This document shows positions 1 through 5,612 of a stretch of DNA of 8,950 nt, piece after piece. Numbering within the stretch: the stretch's first letter is position 1; each line of letters starts with the position of its first letter. The DNA is from JACDBZ01 sp038233215 (GTDB lineage: Bacteria; Chloroflexota; Limnocylindria; QHBO01), in assembly GCA_038233215.1 (NCBI GenBank), contig JBBSML010000051.1, positions 1 to 8,950 of the forward strand, written 5' to 3'. Under the pieces are notes generated by a model. It saw only the letters and a list, made by a program, of their open reading frames with translations, was not told where the DNA came from and searched no databases. Both the position numbers and the translations under genes were made by a program.

Positions 1-86
1 ACGCCGAGGTGATCGTGCTCAAGGGCGACAGTTACCGACTGCGCGGCAAGCGGGAGGAGGTGCTGGGCGGCGGCAAGACGCGCTAA
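1..86 (+). CDS. istB: IstB-like IS21 helper ATPase, C-terminal end only
   Basis: Only the last 27 codons are in the window, read from base 3 to the TAA at 84-86. The peptide contains VIVLKGDSYRLR, which matches the usual C-terminal pattern of IstB/DnaC-like ATPases of IS21 elements (a lysine-glycine-[DE]-S-Y-R-L core). IstB is an AAA+ ATP-binding protein that assists the IstA transposase. The identification is supported by what follows: 4 bp after the stop, the two repeated terminal motifs of an IS21-type right end begin. The ATPase domain and the transposase gene lie outside the window. With so short a peptide the family call depends heavily on the adjoining IS end. Confidence 0.72.
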   Translation, partial: AEVIVLKGDSYRLRGKREEVLGGGKTR

Positions 87-89
87 TGG

Positions 90-132
90 TGTTCAGGTTT
101 CGACCGGTGTCACCTGTTCAGATTTCGACCGG
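90..132 (+). repeat. Two IS21 terminal repeats (transposase-binding type)
   Basis: TGTTCAGGTTTCGACCGG (90-107) and TGTTCAGATTTCGACCGG (115-132) are direct repeats, 17 of 18 bases identical and 25 bp apart start to start. Multiple direct repeats just inside the tip are typical of IS21-family ends, where the transposase binds. Confidence 0.75.
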
Positions 133-140
133 GGTTGACA

Positions 141-451
141 GCCGAGGCACCAAGTTCAGGCCGCGATCGTGGGTAGCAACGCCGCTGGACCGAAGCACGG
201 GCGGCAATGACGAGGCGCCGGAGACCGCGCTCGACGTGTCGCCGCTGCCGGTACGGACCTCCGATTCCTCATAGGGAACGGTTAGCTTTTTCAGCCCGCT
301 CGTCGATCGCCGCGAGGGCGGTCAGGCCTTCTTCCCGGCCCCGTGGGATCGGTGGGGTCGTGCAGCTCCGGCCGACCCTGCCGCGATGAAGGCGATCAGG
401 GGTGGAACCAGAGCCATGGCGACACGTGCGCAACGGTCGTGCCATCGAGCT
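141..451. other. Gene-poor stretch between the IS end and the first promoter
   Basis: I see no convincing gene here. Short open frames exist on both strands but have no ribosome site, no recognisable family and no consistent start. The part from about 394 to 451 resembles the stretch just upstream of the second promoter (2901-2931). Shared pieces include GATCAG followed by GGTG, and GTGCCAT six bases before the -24 element. Read on the minus strand, both stretches can encode a similar short peptide containing SQAAY and P-L-I-x-F-I, so part of the sequence may be a decayed, duplicated coding remnant. Confidence 0.4.
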
Positions 452-466
452 TGGTACGCGGCTTGC
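452..466 (+). promoter_or_regulatory. Sigma-54-type -24/-12 promoter of the stress operon
   Basis: TGGTACGCGGCTTGC has the invariant GG (453-454) and GC (465-466) separated by exactly 10 bases, in the frame TGGYACG-N4-TTGC of sigma-54 (RpoN) promoters. Transcription would start near 478, about 47 bases before the ATG at 525. A nearly identical element lies before the gene at 2991, and similarity between the two regions drops right after the -12 element. A sigma-54 promoter needs an upstream activator site. The stretch 420-445 contains CACG and CGTG arms that could serve, but this is weak. The alternative is conserved minus-strand coding sequence. Confidence 0.55.
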
Positions 467-524
467 GATGGAACTTGGGCAGCAGGGCCCAAGCGGCCCG
501 CAACATGTGTGAGGGCACGACACG

Positions 525-1328
525 ATGAATGGGACTGTGAACGACTGGGGCGACGCCGTAATGGTGTCGGTCACCGAGGCCCTGTCCAATTTCCTCGGCT
601 TCCTACCGGCGCTCATCGGCGCCATCCTGATCCTTGTCCTCGGCTGGGTGATCTCGGGCCTGCTTGCCAGCCTCGTGGAGCGCGTCTTGAAGCGGGTTGG
701 GTTCGAGCACGCAGCCAATCAGACCGGGATAAACGGCTTCCTCGCGAAATCCGGCTCGGGCTGGACGGCCAGCAACGCAGTGGCCGAGATCACTAAATGG
801 TTCATTCGGCTGGTCGCCATCCAGGCTGCCGCTCAGATCCTGGGCATGGAGCGCGTCGGGGACATCATCAACGCCATCCTGCTGTGGCTGCCGAATCTCG
901 TGTTCGCACTGGTGATCATTGTCATCGGTGCACTCATCGGCAAGTTCGTGGCTGGCGCCGTCAGAGCCTCGACAACAGAGATGGGGCTGGGAAACCCCGA
1001 GCTACTGGCCGGTGTTGCGCGCTACGCGATCATCGCCTTCGCCGTCGTCGCAGCGGTAGACCAGCTCGGGATCGCGGAGACCGTGGTCAATACGCTCTTC
1101 ATCCTCATCGTCGCTGCGCTGGCCCTCGCCTTTGGCATCTCGTTCGGACTCGGCGGACAGTCGGTGGCCGGCGAGGTGATCCAGGGTTGGTACCAGAGCG
1201 GTAAGGATGCCGGCGCCAAGGTTGCCACCCATGTCGATCGGCAGCGCGTCGATCGGGAGCGGGTCGAGGTCGCCGGGATGCCCGCGAACACCTCCACCAT
1301 CCGCCCGGCAACGGAGCCGAAGCCGTGA
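525..1328 (+). CDS. MscS-like mechanosensitive channel protein with conserved TM helices
   Basis: The 267-residue product is an inner-membrane protein of the mechanosensitive-channel type with repeated conserved TM helices. Hydrophobic segments lie at about residues 25-49, 89-108, 114-146 and 161-210. The last ends in a small-residue-rich stretch, LAFGISFGLGGQ, which is the MscS pore-helix signature. Such proteins are thought to open under membrane tension during hypo-osmotic shock. After the pore helix only about 55 mostly polar residues follow, so the soluble MscS beta domain and cage are missing. The ATG at 525 is preceded by GAGGG nine bases upstream and lies 59 bases after the -12 element; an in-frame ATG at 561 is a possible alternative. 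The stop overlaps the next start as GTGA, indicating translational coupling. The family call is firm; ion conduction is inferred. Confidence 0.82.
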   Translation: MNGTVNDWGDAVMVSVTEALSNFLGFLPALIGAILILVLGWVISGLLASLVERVLKRVGFEHAANQTGINGFLAKSGSGWTASNAVAEITKWFIRLVAIQAAAQILGMERVGDIINAILLWLPNLVFALVIIVIGALIGKFVAGAVRASTTEMGLGNPELLAGVARYAIIAFAVVAAVDQLGIAETVVNTLFILIVAALALAFGISFGLGGQSVAGEVIQGWYQSGKDAGAKVATHVDRQRVDRERVEVAGMPANTSTIRPATEPKP

Positions 1329-1777
1329 GCATCCGTGACGACGATCGCGACCCGCGGCTGGACGAAACCCGCGTCCAGCCCGCCGGCGCGACTGCGACCG
1401 AGAAGATCGAGCGGGTCGAGGAGCGCCTGGTCGCGGATGTTGAAGAAGCCCAAGTCGGCAGCGTTCGCGTCCATAAACGCGTCGTGGAGGAGCGTGAGGA
1501 GATCGAAGTCTCGCTGCGCCACGATGAGCTGGAGCTCGAGCGTCGCAAGGCGGATCGACCGCTGGAGCCAGACGAAGAGCCAATTCGCACGACCGGTGAC
1601 ACGACCGTGGTGCTGGTCATCGAGGAGCGACTTGAGACGCGTCGCGTGCCCTGGGTGGTGGAGGAGATTCATCTCCGTCGCCGTATCGTCACCGAGCAGC
1701 AGACCGTAGCCGACACGGTCCGCAAGGAGCGATTCGAGATCAGCACGGAGGGGGACCTAGACCTGGACGAGCGCTGA
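1325..1777 (+). CDS. Stand-alone DUF2382 (YsnF/AvaK-type) stress protein
   Basis: This 150-residue soluble, highly charged protein matches the DUF2382 pattern across about residues 27-145. An opening VEERLVADVEEAQVGSVRV is followed by KRVVEEREEIEV, then a D-R-P segment, EERLETRRVPWVVEEIHLRR and a closing TVRKERFEIS. The start is GTG, sharing GTGA with the stop of the channel gene, with GGAG at 1313-1316 as ribosome site. No signal peptide or membrane segment is visible. DUF2382 proteins are found in stress-tolerant bacteria, often beside PRC-barrel domains as in the next gene; their biochemical role is not established. The coupling to the channel gene suggests expression in a fixed ratio. The alternating E/K/R-rich pattern could form extended beta or coiled structure, which is inference. 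Confidence 0.82.
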   Translation: MSIRDDDRDPRLDETRVQPAGATATEKIERVEERLVADVEEAQVGSVRVHKRVVEEREEIEVSLRHDELELERRKADRPLEPDEEPIRTTGDTTVVLVIEERLETRRVPWVVEEIHLRRRIVTEQQTVADTVRKERFEISTEGDLDLDER

Positions 1778-1847
1778 GAGAAATCGCCCGAAGGGGTGAC
1801 CCACGGGCACGCAATCGTCACCGCACGGAACTCAAGGAAGGACCATC

Positions 1848-2573
1848 ATGCAGAACAACTACGCCACCCAGATCCAGACAGGCGCCGATGTTTATGGGAG
1901 CGACGGCGAGAAGATCGGCTCCGTATCGGGCGTGGCCGACAACTACTTCGTCATCGAGAAGGGCTTCATCCTGACCACGGACATCTATGTCCCGATGTCG
2001 GCGGTGACCGGCATCGAGGACGAGCACGTCATGCTCTCGATGACCAAGGACCAGGTCGAGAACGCCGATTGGTCGAACGCGCCGACGGACGACGACCACG
2101 ACCACGACCACGACCACGACTACGATCAGGAGTCGGACACCGACCAGCATCGGGCGGATCCCTCCCCCATGGGCATGGGTACCGATACGTCCGACGACAC
2201 TGACCGAAATGTGCTCGAGCGCCGCGAGGAGCGGCTGGTGGTCGACAAGAAGGTCGAGCAGGCGGGTGAAGTTCACGTCGGCAAGCACGTCGTCGAGGAC
2301 CGCCAGGCGGTTGACGTGCCAGTGACCCGCGAGGAGGTCACCATCGAGCGCCGTGACGTCGATCGGCCGGCCGGCGGCGAGGCCTTCAGTGAAGACTCGA
2401 TTGACGTCCCGGTCTACGAGGAGCGCGTCGAGACGAGCAAAGAGGCCCGCGTGGTCGAGGAGCTGGAGCTCGGCAAGACCTCGGTCACTGACACCGAGCG
2501 CGTCGAGGAGACCGTCCGTCGCGAAGAGTTCGACATCGACGACGACGCCACCGCCACCCGACGGGACCGATAG
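1848..2573 (+). CDS. PRC-barrel-like domain + His/Asp linker + DUF2382 protein
   Basis: The 241-residue product has three parts. Residues 1-78 form a PRC-barrel/DUF2171-like domain, recognisable from VYGSDGEKIGSV, a YFVIEKGF strand and YVPMSAV. Residues 80-121 are a disordered acidic linker with a (Asp-His)n run. Residues 122-235 are a full DUF2382 domain, running from EERLVVDKKVEQ through DRPAGGEAF and VYEERVETSKEARVVEE to ERVEETVRREEFDI. The start is well set: AGGAAGGA at 1835-1842 lies five bases before the ATG. The product is cytosolic, as no export signal is seen. A 70-bp gap separates it from the preceding gene and a 9-bp gap from the next, fitting an operon. A diverged duplicate lies at 2991-3584. 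The His/Asp run might bind metal ions, which is inference. The molecular role is unknown; a stress function is inferred from the family and context. Confidence 0.85.
   Translation: MQNNYATQIQTGADVYGSDGEKIGSVSGVADNYFVIEKGFILTTDIYVPMSAVTGIEDEHVMLSMTKDQVENADWSNAPTDDDHDHDHDHDYDQESDTDQHRADPSPMGMGTDTSDDTDRNVLERREERLVVDKKVEQAGEVHVGKHVVEDRQAVDVPVTREEVTIERRDVDRPAGGEAFSEDSIDVPVYEERVETSKEARVVEELELGKTSVTDTERVEETVRREEFDIDDDATATRRDR
2094..2123 (+). repeat. GACCAC hexamer tandem repeat coding for Asp-His
   Basis: Four perfect GACCAC units followed by GACTAC encode the (Asp-His)n linker of the upstream PRC-barrel protein at about residues 83-92. The in-frame hexamer can change length by replication slippage without breaking the gene. 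Confidence 0.9.
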
Positions 2574-2582
2574 AGGCAAGGA

Positions 2583-2789
2583 ATGACTGATACCCGGTAT
2601 GACAATACCGGTCGCGAAGCCTACGTCGCGCCGAGCGGTGCAGGCAGCAACGTCAACGTGACCACCGGCGATGGAGGCTGGTTGGGCAACGGCGGGCATG
2701 ATCTCCGTAACGGAATGCTCCTGCCGGCCACCGCCGCCACCGTCGGCGGTCTGCTCGGCTCGCGCGAACAGGTGGTCGTCGCGGCCTGA
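2583..2789 (+). CDS. Small hypothetical protein, 68 residues
   Basis: I do not recognise this protein. It starts 9 bp after the preceding stop, with GAGG at 2573-2576 as a ribosome site six bases before the ATG, so it is probably the last gene of the operon. The first 42 residues are polar and Gly/Asn-rich. Residues 45-60 (MLLPATAATVGGLLGS) are hydrophobic with small residues, possibly one membrane-associated helix of glycine-zipper character. No signal peptide or known motif is seen. Its size, position and start context support a real gene, but coding evidence is modest, and an antisense frame on the other strand overlaps its 3' part. Confidence 0.55.
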   Translation: MTDTRYDNTGREAYVAPSGAGSNVNVTTGDGGWLGNGGHDLRNGMLLPATAATVGGLLGSREQVVVAA

Positions 2790-2951
2790 CAACCGGTTCG
2801 CAATCGTTGCCCGACGGTCAACCGCGTCCATCAGGAAGCGGATGGTTGCCCAGCCGAACGCCATCTGCATGATCCGGCCGACCTGCCGTCCGATGAATGT
2901 GATCAGAGGTGCAAACAGGTGCCATGGGCCGTGGTACGCCGCTTGCGACAT
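2790..2951 (-). pseudogene. Possible remnant of a small membrane-protein gene on the minus strand
   Basis: Read from 2951 downward, the minus strand encodes a peptide starting MSQAAYHGPWHLFAPLITF and continuing with GRQVGRIMQMAFGWATIRF. The pattern L-x-x-F-x-G-R-x-x-G followed by AFGWAT resembles the N-terminus of membrane proteins that I recall from related bacteria but cannot name. After about 45 residues the resemblance stops and the frame runs into the antisense of neighbouring genes, which suggests a truncated relic. Its first codons overlap the sigma-54-type promoter at 2932-2946. A weaker, broken counterpart lies on the minus strand at about 330-475. It may equally be a chance open frame. 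Confidence 0.28.
2932..2946 (+). promoter_or_regulatory. Second sigma-54-type -24/-12 promoter
   Basis: TGGTACGCCGCTTGC differs from the element at 452-466 in one base and keeps GG (2933-2934) and GC (2945-2946) exactly 10 bases apart. Transcription would begin near 2958, 33 bases before the ATG at 2991. It lies in a 200-bp gap between genes and faces a PRC-barrel gene, as expected of a promoter. Upstream similarity to the first copy extends to GTGCCAT six bases before the -24 element. The alternative is a minus-strand coding remnant. Confidence 0.55.
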
Positions 2952-2990
2952 GCACGGGTACCAATCGATCAATACAGGACGGATCACCCC

Positions 2991-3584
2991 ATGCAGAACC
3001 CCAACATGCCTCATATCGAGACCGGCACCGACGTGTACGGCAGCGACGGTGAGAAGATCGGCAGCGTTGCCGGCGTCGCCGATACCCACTTCGTGGTCGA
3101 GAAGGGCTTCATCCTCACCACGGACATCTATGTGCCGATGTCCGCGCTGCTCGGCGTCGAGGATGACCGCGTCATGCTCAGCATGACGAAGGAGCAGATC
3201 GAGAACGCCGACTGGTCCAATGAGCCGATCGCAGACCGTGATGATGATCACGACCACGGCCATGATCACGACCACGATCACGATCACGGCGCCGCTGCCG
3301 CCGCCGCTCCCGTAGCCACCGGGACGCTGATCGACCAGGGCTCACACGAGCGTCTCGTCGTCGACGGCGAAGTGGATGAGACAGGCCATCAGCACGTCGG
3401 CAGGGTCACGATCGAAGATCACGGGGCCATGGGCGTTGATGATCGACCGCTCGACCAGTCCCCCGACTCCGGCGCCACGTACGCGGACGAGTCGACCAAT
3501 GTGCCGGTTCGCGAGGATCGCCTGGAGACGCCTCGTCGCGACGGGTTCGACCAGGGAGATGACACGCCCCGCGACAACCGCTAG
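2991..3584 (+). CDS. PRC-barrel-like protein with His/Asp linker, duplicate with eroded DUF2382
   Basis: The 197-residue product is a paralogue of the protein at 1848-2573. Residues 1-80 repeat the PRC-barrel/DUF2171-like domain almost word for word (VYGSDGEKIGSVAGVAD, VEKGFILTTDIYVPMSA, ENADWSNEP). They are followed by a longer His/Asp/Gly run at about residues 85-100 and an Ala-rich stretch. The C-terminal part keeps only traces of DUF2382 (HERLVVDGEVDETGHQHVGR, NVPVREDRLETPRR); many of its charged strands are lost or shortened. I chose the ATG at 2991 because its product begins MQN, as in the paralogue, and because a longer in-frame start at 2919 would lie upstream of the promoter. The ribosome site is weak (AGGA at 2976-2979). 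The gene has its own promoter and terminator, so it is probably expressed separately. Its function is unknown; a stress role is inferred. Confidence 0.82.
   Translation: MQNPNMPHIETGTDVYGSDGEKIGSVAGVADTHFVVEKGFILTTDIYVPMSALLGVEDDRVMLSMTKEQIENADWSNEPIADRDDDHDHGHDHDHDHDHGAAAAAAPVATGTLIDQGSHERLVVDGEVDETGHQHVGRVTIEDHGAMGVDDRPLDQSPDSGATYADESTNVPVREDRLETPRRDGFDQGDDTPRDNR
3246..3287 (+). repeat. GAYCAC hexamer repeat coding for Asp-His
   Basis: Seven in-frame hexamers (GATCAC or GACCAC, with one GGCCAT) encode the His/Asp linker of the second PRC-barrel protein. Codon choice differs from the copy at 2094-2123, so the two arrays appear to have changed independently or to be maintained at the protein level. 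Confidence 0.85.
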
Positions 3585-3606
3585 CCCGTAAGGACTACAG
3601 GGATCC

Positions 3607-3640
3607 AGGCCGGTCGGCTCGATGCCGATCGGTCTTTCTC
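3607..3640 (+). terminator. Rho-independent-type terminator after the PRC-barrel gene
   Basis: CCGGTCGGC (3610-3618) pairs with GCCGATCGG (3624-3632) across the loop TCGAT, with one G-U pair. The stem can extend to 3607 and 3635, and a pyrimidine tract TCTTTCTCT follows. It lies 22 bp after the stop at 3584 and before the start at 3651. The T tract is interrupted by C, so termination may be partial. Confidence 0.6.
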
Positions 3641-3650
3641 TGATGCGCTG

Positions 3651-4529
3651 ATGGACTCCCATGTGAATCGGTTCGCCGCCTTCATCGTGCAGCATGCGCG
3701 TGGCGCCTGGAGCACCATCTGGTTGACGGTGCGGCTGTACATGGATGACCAGGGGCTGTCCTGGGCGGGCGCCATCGGCCTCTACCTGTTTCTTTCCATT
3801 CCGCCCTTCATGGTCGCGACGGCGTATTTGGCAGCGCTCTTCGTCCCCCCTGGTCAAGCGGAGTCGTTCGTGATCGAGCAGGTGGCGAAATATCTTCCGT
3901 CGGAGCAGGCCCTGCTCGAGGGAATCGTCGAATCCCGGCCGACCGACGCACTGGGCGGTGCGATCTCCGTGGCACTCCTCCTGTTCAGCGGGAGCCGAGC
4001 CTTCGCGGCGCTGACATCCGCCATCAACGTGATGTGGCGGCAAGTCGATCAGCTCACGTTCGTGCGTCGACAGGTGCTCCGCATTGGCATGCTGCTGGTC
4101 ACGCTGCTTCTCCTGATCCTGGCGGCGCTCGGTGAAGCGGCCGTCGCGGCGCTCACCGACGCAGGTACCTCGTCACAAGAGCTCTGGCTGCTGGACTGGC
4201 AGCTCATCCCCGCGTTCCTGCTGGGTGCGTTCCTGCTCGTCGCCTATAAGTTCCTGCCTCGCGCGAACGTTTCGTGGGTGCATGCCGCGCTCGGCGCCAT
4301 CGTCGCCGGGGTCGGCATCCGCCTGGCACAGGCCGGGCTCGGCCAACTCTCGGATGCTGGCATCTTCCGCACCCCGTACGGTGCCCTGGCCGATGTGGCC
4401 CTCATGGCCACCTGGGCGCTGGTTGCCGGCATCATCGTCCTCTTCGGAGCGGCACTGGTTGCCGTGCTTGGCGGAATACGGCCGATCGACGGCGACGCGG
4501 ACGAGCGCTTCAGCCGATCATCCGACTGA
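3651..4529 (+). CDS. YihY/BrkB-family inner-membrane protein
   Basis: The 292-residue polytopic membrane protein fits the YihY/virulence factor BrkB family in length and layout. Its hydrophobic segments lie at about residues 40-64, 103-128, 142-170, 182-200, 209-230 and 246-276. Family features include the early Y-M-x-D-x-G-L-S-W-A-G-A segment before the first helix, the SGSRAFAALTSAINVMWR region, and a late F-x-T-P-Y-G-A-L segment before the last helix. The family was once thought to include an RNase BN, but it is now regarded as membrane proteins of unknown, possibly transport-related role. The C-terminus after residue 276 is short and acidic. No good Shine-Dalgarno precedes the ATG at 3651, and a GTG at 3663 is an alternative start. 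A terminator lies just upstream, so it may depend on read-through or on an unseen promoter. Confidence 0.85.
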   Translation: MDSHVNRFAAFIVQHARGAWSTIWLTVRLYMDDQGLSWAGAIGLYLFLSIPPFMVATAYLAALFVPPGQAESFVIEQVAKYLPSEQALLEGIVESRPTDALGGAISVALLLFSGSRAFAALTSAINVMWRQVDQLTFVRRQVLRIGMLLVTLLLLILAALGEAAVAALTDAGTSSQELWLLDWQLIPAFLLGAFLLVAYKFLPRANVSWVHAALGAIVAGVGIRLAQAGLGQLSDAGIFRTPYGALADVALMATWALVAGIIVLFGAALVAVLGGIRPIDGDADERFSRSSD

Positions 4530-4569
4530 GCCTTGGCACCGTCCGACGGGTCTTGCGTACCCACGCTGG

Positions 4570-4693
4570 GGGTGTAGCGGCCACCTCTTAGCCGATGCAC
4601 CCATGCGCAGGCTTGAACAGCCACGTTGGCGACCGCTGCATCGCTGCCGCGCCCGCCGCGGGCATATTCGGCCATCTCTTGGCGCATACACCC
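4570..4693. repeat. 124-bp repeat, copy 1: two 33-bp imperfect palindromes
   Basis: Unit 1 (4570-4602) has arms GGGTGTAGCGGC and GCCGATGCACCC around a short pyrimidine-rich loop. Unit 2 (4661-4693) has the conserved core TTCGGCCATCTCTTGG and ends CATACACCC. The units start 91 bp apart in the same orientation. The whole block matches 5453-5576 without gaps, and some similarity reaches upstream to a TAC at 4558. It begins 41 bp after the stop of the YihY gene and ends 58 bp before the XRE gene. Confidence 0.8.
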
Positions 4694-4751
4694 ACCCGCG
4701 GAATAAGCCGGCGGTACGCGGCCGGTAAGCGGCCGTCATCACCATGACGAG

Positions 4752-5405
4752 ATGGCAACCCGGACGCGCGCTCTCGATGAAGCCCGTCGATTGTGGAACC
4801 GCCTCGCCCATGAGGTCGGCGACCAGCTGCGCACCGGCCGCCACATCCTTGGGATTACCCAAACGGCACTCGGAGCCGTCATCGGCGTCTCGCAGTCGGA
4901 GATCTCGCGCCGCGAGCTCGGTCGGTCCCGCCGCCTGACCGGGGCGCAGCTCGCCGTCCACGCGGCCGGCGTGGGACTCAAGGTCTCGGTCAAGCTCTGG
5001 CCGGTTGGCGGCGGTGTTCGCGACGCCGCGCAGGCGCGACACATCGCGGCGTTCGTCGCGCGCGTCGGTCGCCCGTGGAAGGTCACGCTGGAGGCTCCGC
5101 TCCCGATCGCCGGTGATCTTCGAGCGGTCGACGTCCTTCTCACCGCCGGCGACGTCCGTATCGCGGTCGAGGTCATCACTCGCCTCGCCGATCTCCAGGC
5201 GCAGGTCCGCGCGGCCCACACGAAGGCGCGTGACATCGGCGCGACGCGGCTGATCCTCGCCATCGCGGGCACACACGCCAATCGCAATGCGCTCATCGCC
5301 GTCCGCGCGTCCCTCATCGCGAGTTTCGACCTCGATTCCCGGCGGCTCATGGCCGATCTCGCTGCCGGCCGTGACCCCGGACGCGATGGCATCGTGCTCC
5401 TCTGA
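4752..5405 (+). CDS. XRE-family HTH protein with C-terminal PD-(D/E)XK-like domain
   Basis: The 217-residue protein has two regions. Residues 20-75 form an XRE/Cro-type helix-turn-helix, with the recognition element TQTALGAVIGVSQSEISRRE at 36-55, so it probably binds DNA. Residues 108-200 look like a small alpha/beta domain. Its core is GDLRAVDVLL (Asp127) followed by RIAVEVITRL (Glu140) and DLQAQ, then LILAIAGTHANR. The spacing of Asp127 and Glu140 on neighbouring strands recalls the PD-(D/E)XK nuclease fold, but the lysine expected two residues after the glutamate is Ile142, so activity is doubtful. Similar HTH proteins with a D-x-W/V-D then V-E-x-x-T-R-L pattern occur in high-GC bacteria without a clear function. 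The ribosome site is poor. The gene is alone between two 124-bp repeats, suggesting a cassette or a locus bound by its own product. Confidence 0.7.
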   Translation: MATRTRALDEARRLWNRLAHEVGDQLRTGRHILGITQTALGAVIGVSQSEISRRELGRSRRLTGAQLAVHAAGVGLKVSVKLWPVGGGVRDAAQARHIAAFVARVGRPWKVTLEAPLPIAGDLRAVDVLLTAGDVRIAVEVITRLADLQAQVRAAHTKARDIGATRLILAIAGTHANRNALIAVRASLIASFDLDSRRLMADLAAGRDPGRDGIVLL

Positions 5406-5452
5406 AGCGGATCGGCCTGACCGCACCGCCGCGACCCGCCTACCCCCCGGGT

Positions 5453-5576
5453 GGGTGTAGCAGCCACTTGTTGGCCGATCCACCCCGTGCGCGCCTGGGA
5501 CAGCCAGGATCTCGCCTTGACACTGGCCGTCCTATCCATCCGGAGGGTATTCGGCCACCTCTTGGCCGATACACCC
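5453..5576. repeat. 124-bp repeat, copy 2: two 33-bp imperfect palindromes
   Basis: Unit 3 (5453-5485) begins GGGTGTAGCAGCCA and ends GGCCGATCCACCC, matching unit 1 at 28 of 33 bases. Unit 4 (5544-5576) contains TTCGGCC and GGCCGATACACCC around the loop ACCTCTT and matches unit 2 at 27 of 33. The unit spacing is again 91 bp. As RNA each unit folds into a hairpin (TCGGCC pairs with GGCCGA in unit 4). The block starts 48 bp after the XRE stop codon. Confidence 0.8.
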
Positions 5577-5612
5577 ACCCCAGGGATGGGCGCGGGCAGT
5601 TCCAAACTGCCA

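Larger units (their letters stand above)
1..140 (+). mobile_element. Right end of an IS21-family insertion sequence
   Basis: The end of istB is followed by two near-identical 18-bp repeats and then the terminal bases GGGGTTGACA, ending at 140. Read inward from the tip, this starts TGTCAACC, the TGTCA-type terminus expected of IS21 elements, which also carry several copies of a terminal repeat inside each end. The left end and istA are outside the window, so the target-site duplication cannot be checked. The tip coordinate is inferred from the TGTCA rule. Confidence 0.72.

Noticed and set aside
269..718. 149-residue minus-strand open frame over the start of the channel gene
   Set aside because: It is antisense to the channel's first membrane segment, has no recognisable domain and no ribosome site.
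2919..2990. Longer N-terminus for the second PRC-barrel protein starting at 2919
   Set aside because: That start lies upstream of the promoter element, adds 24 residues absent from the paralogue, and lacks a ribosome site. The ATG at 2991 gives the shared MQN start.
1818..3287. 489-residue open frame on the minus strand
   Set aside because: It runs antisense through the PRC/DUF2382 genes. Its Val/Ile/His-rich content is the mirror of their Asp/Glu/His codons, and no ribosome site or family is visible. Only the short segment at 2790-2951 looks protein-like and is listed separately.
4525..4560. Third sigma-54 promoter (TTGGCACC ... TCTTGC)
   Set aside because: The GG and GC are 18 bases apart instead of 10, and no gene start follows at a suitable distance.
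4570..5576. CRISPR-like array
   Set aside because: There are only four diverged units in two separate pairs, with a 58-bp gap within pairs and a whole gene between pairs. Repeat identity is too low and no cas genes are present.
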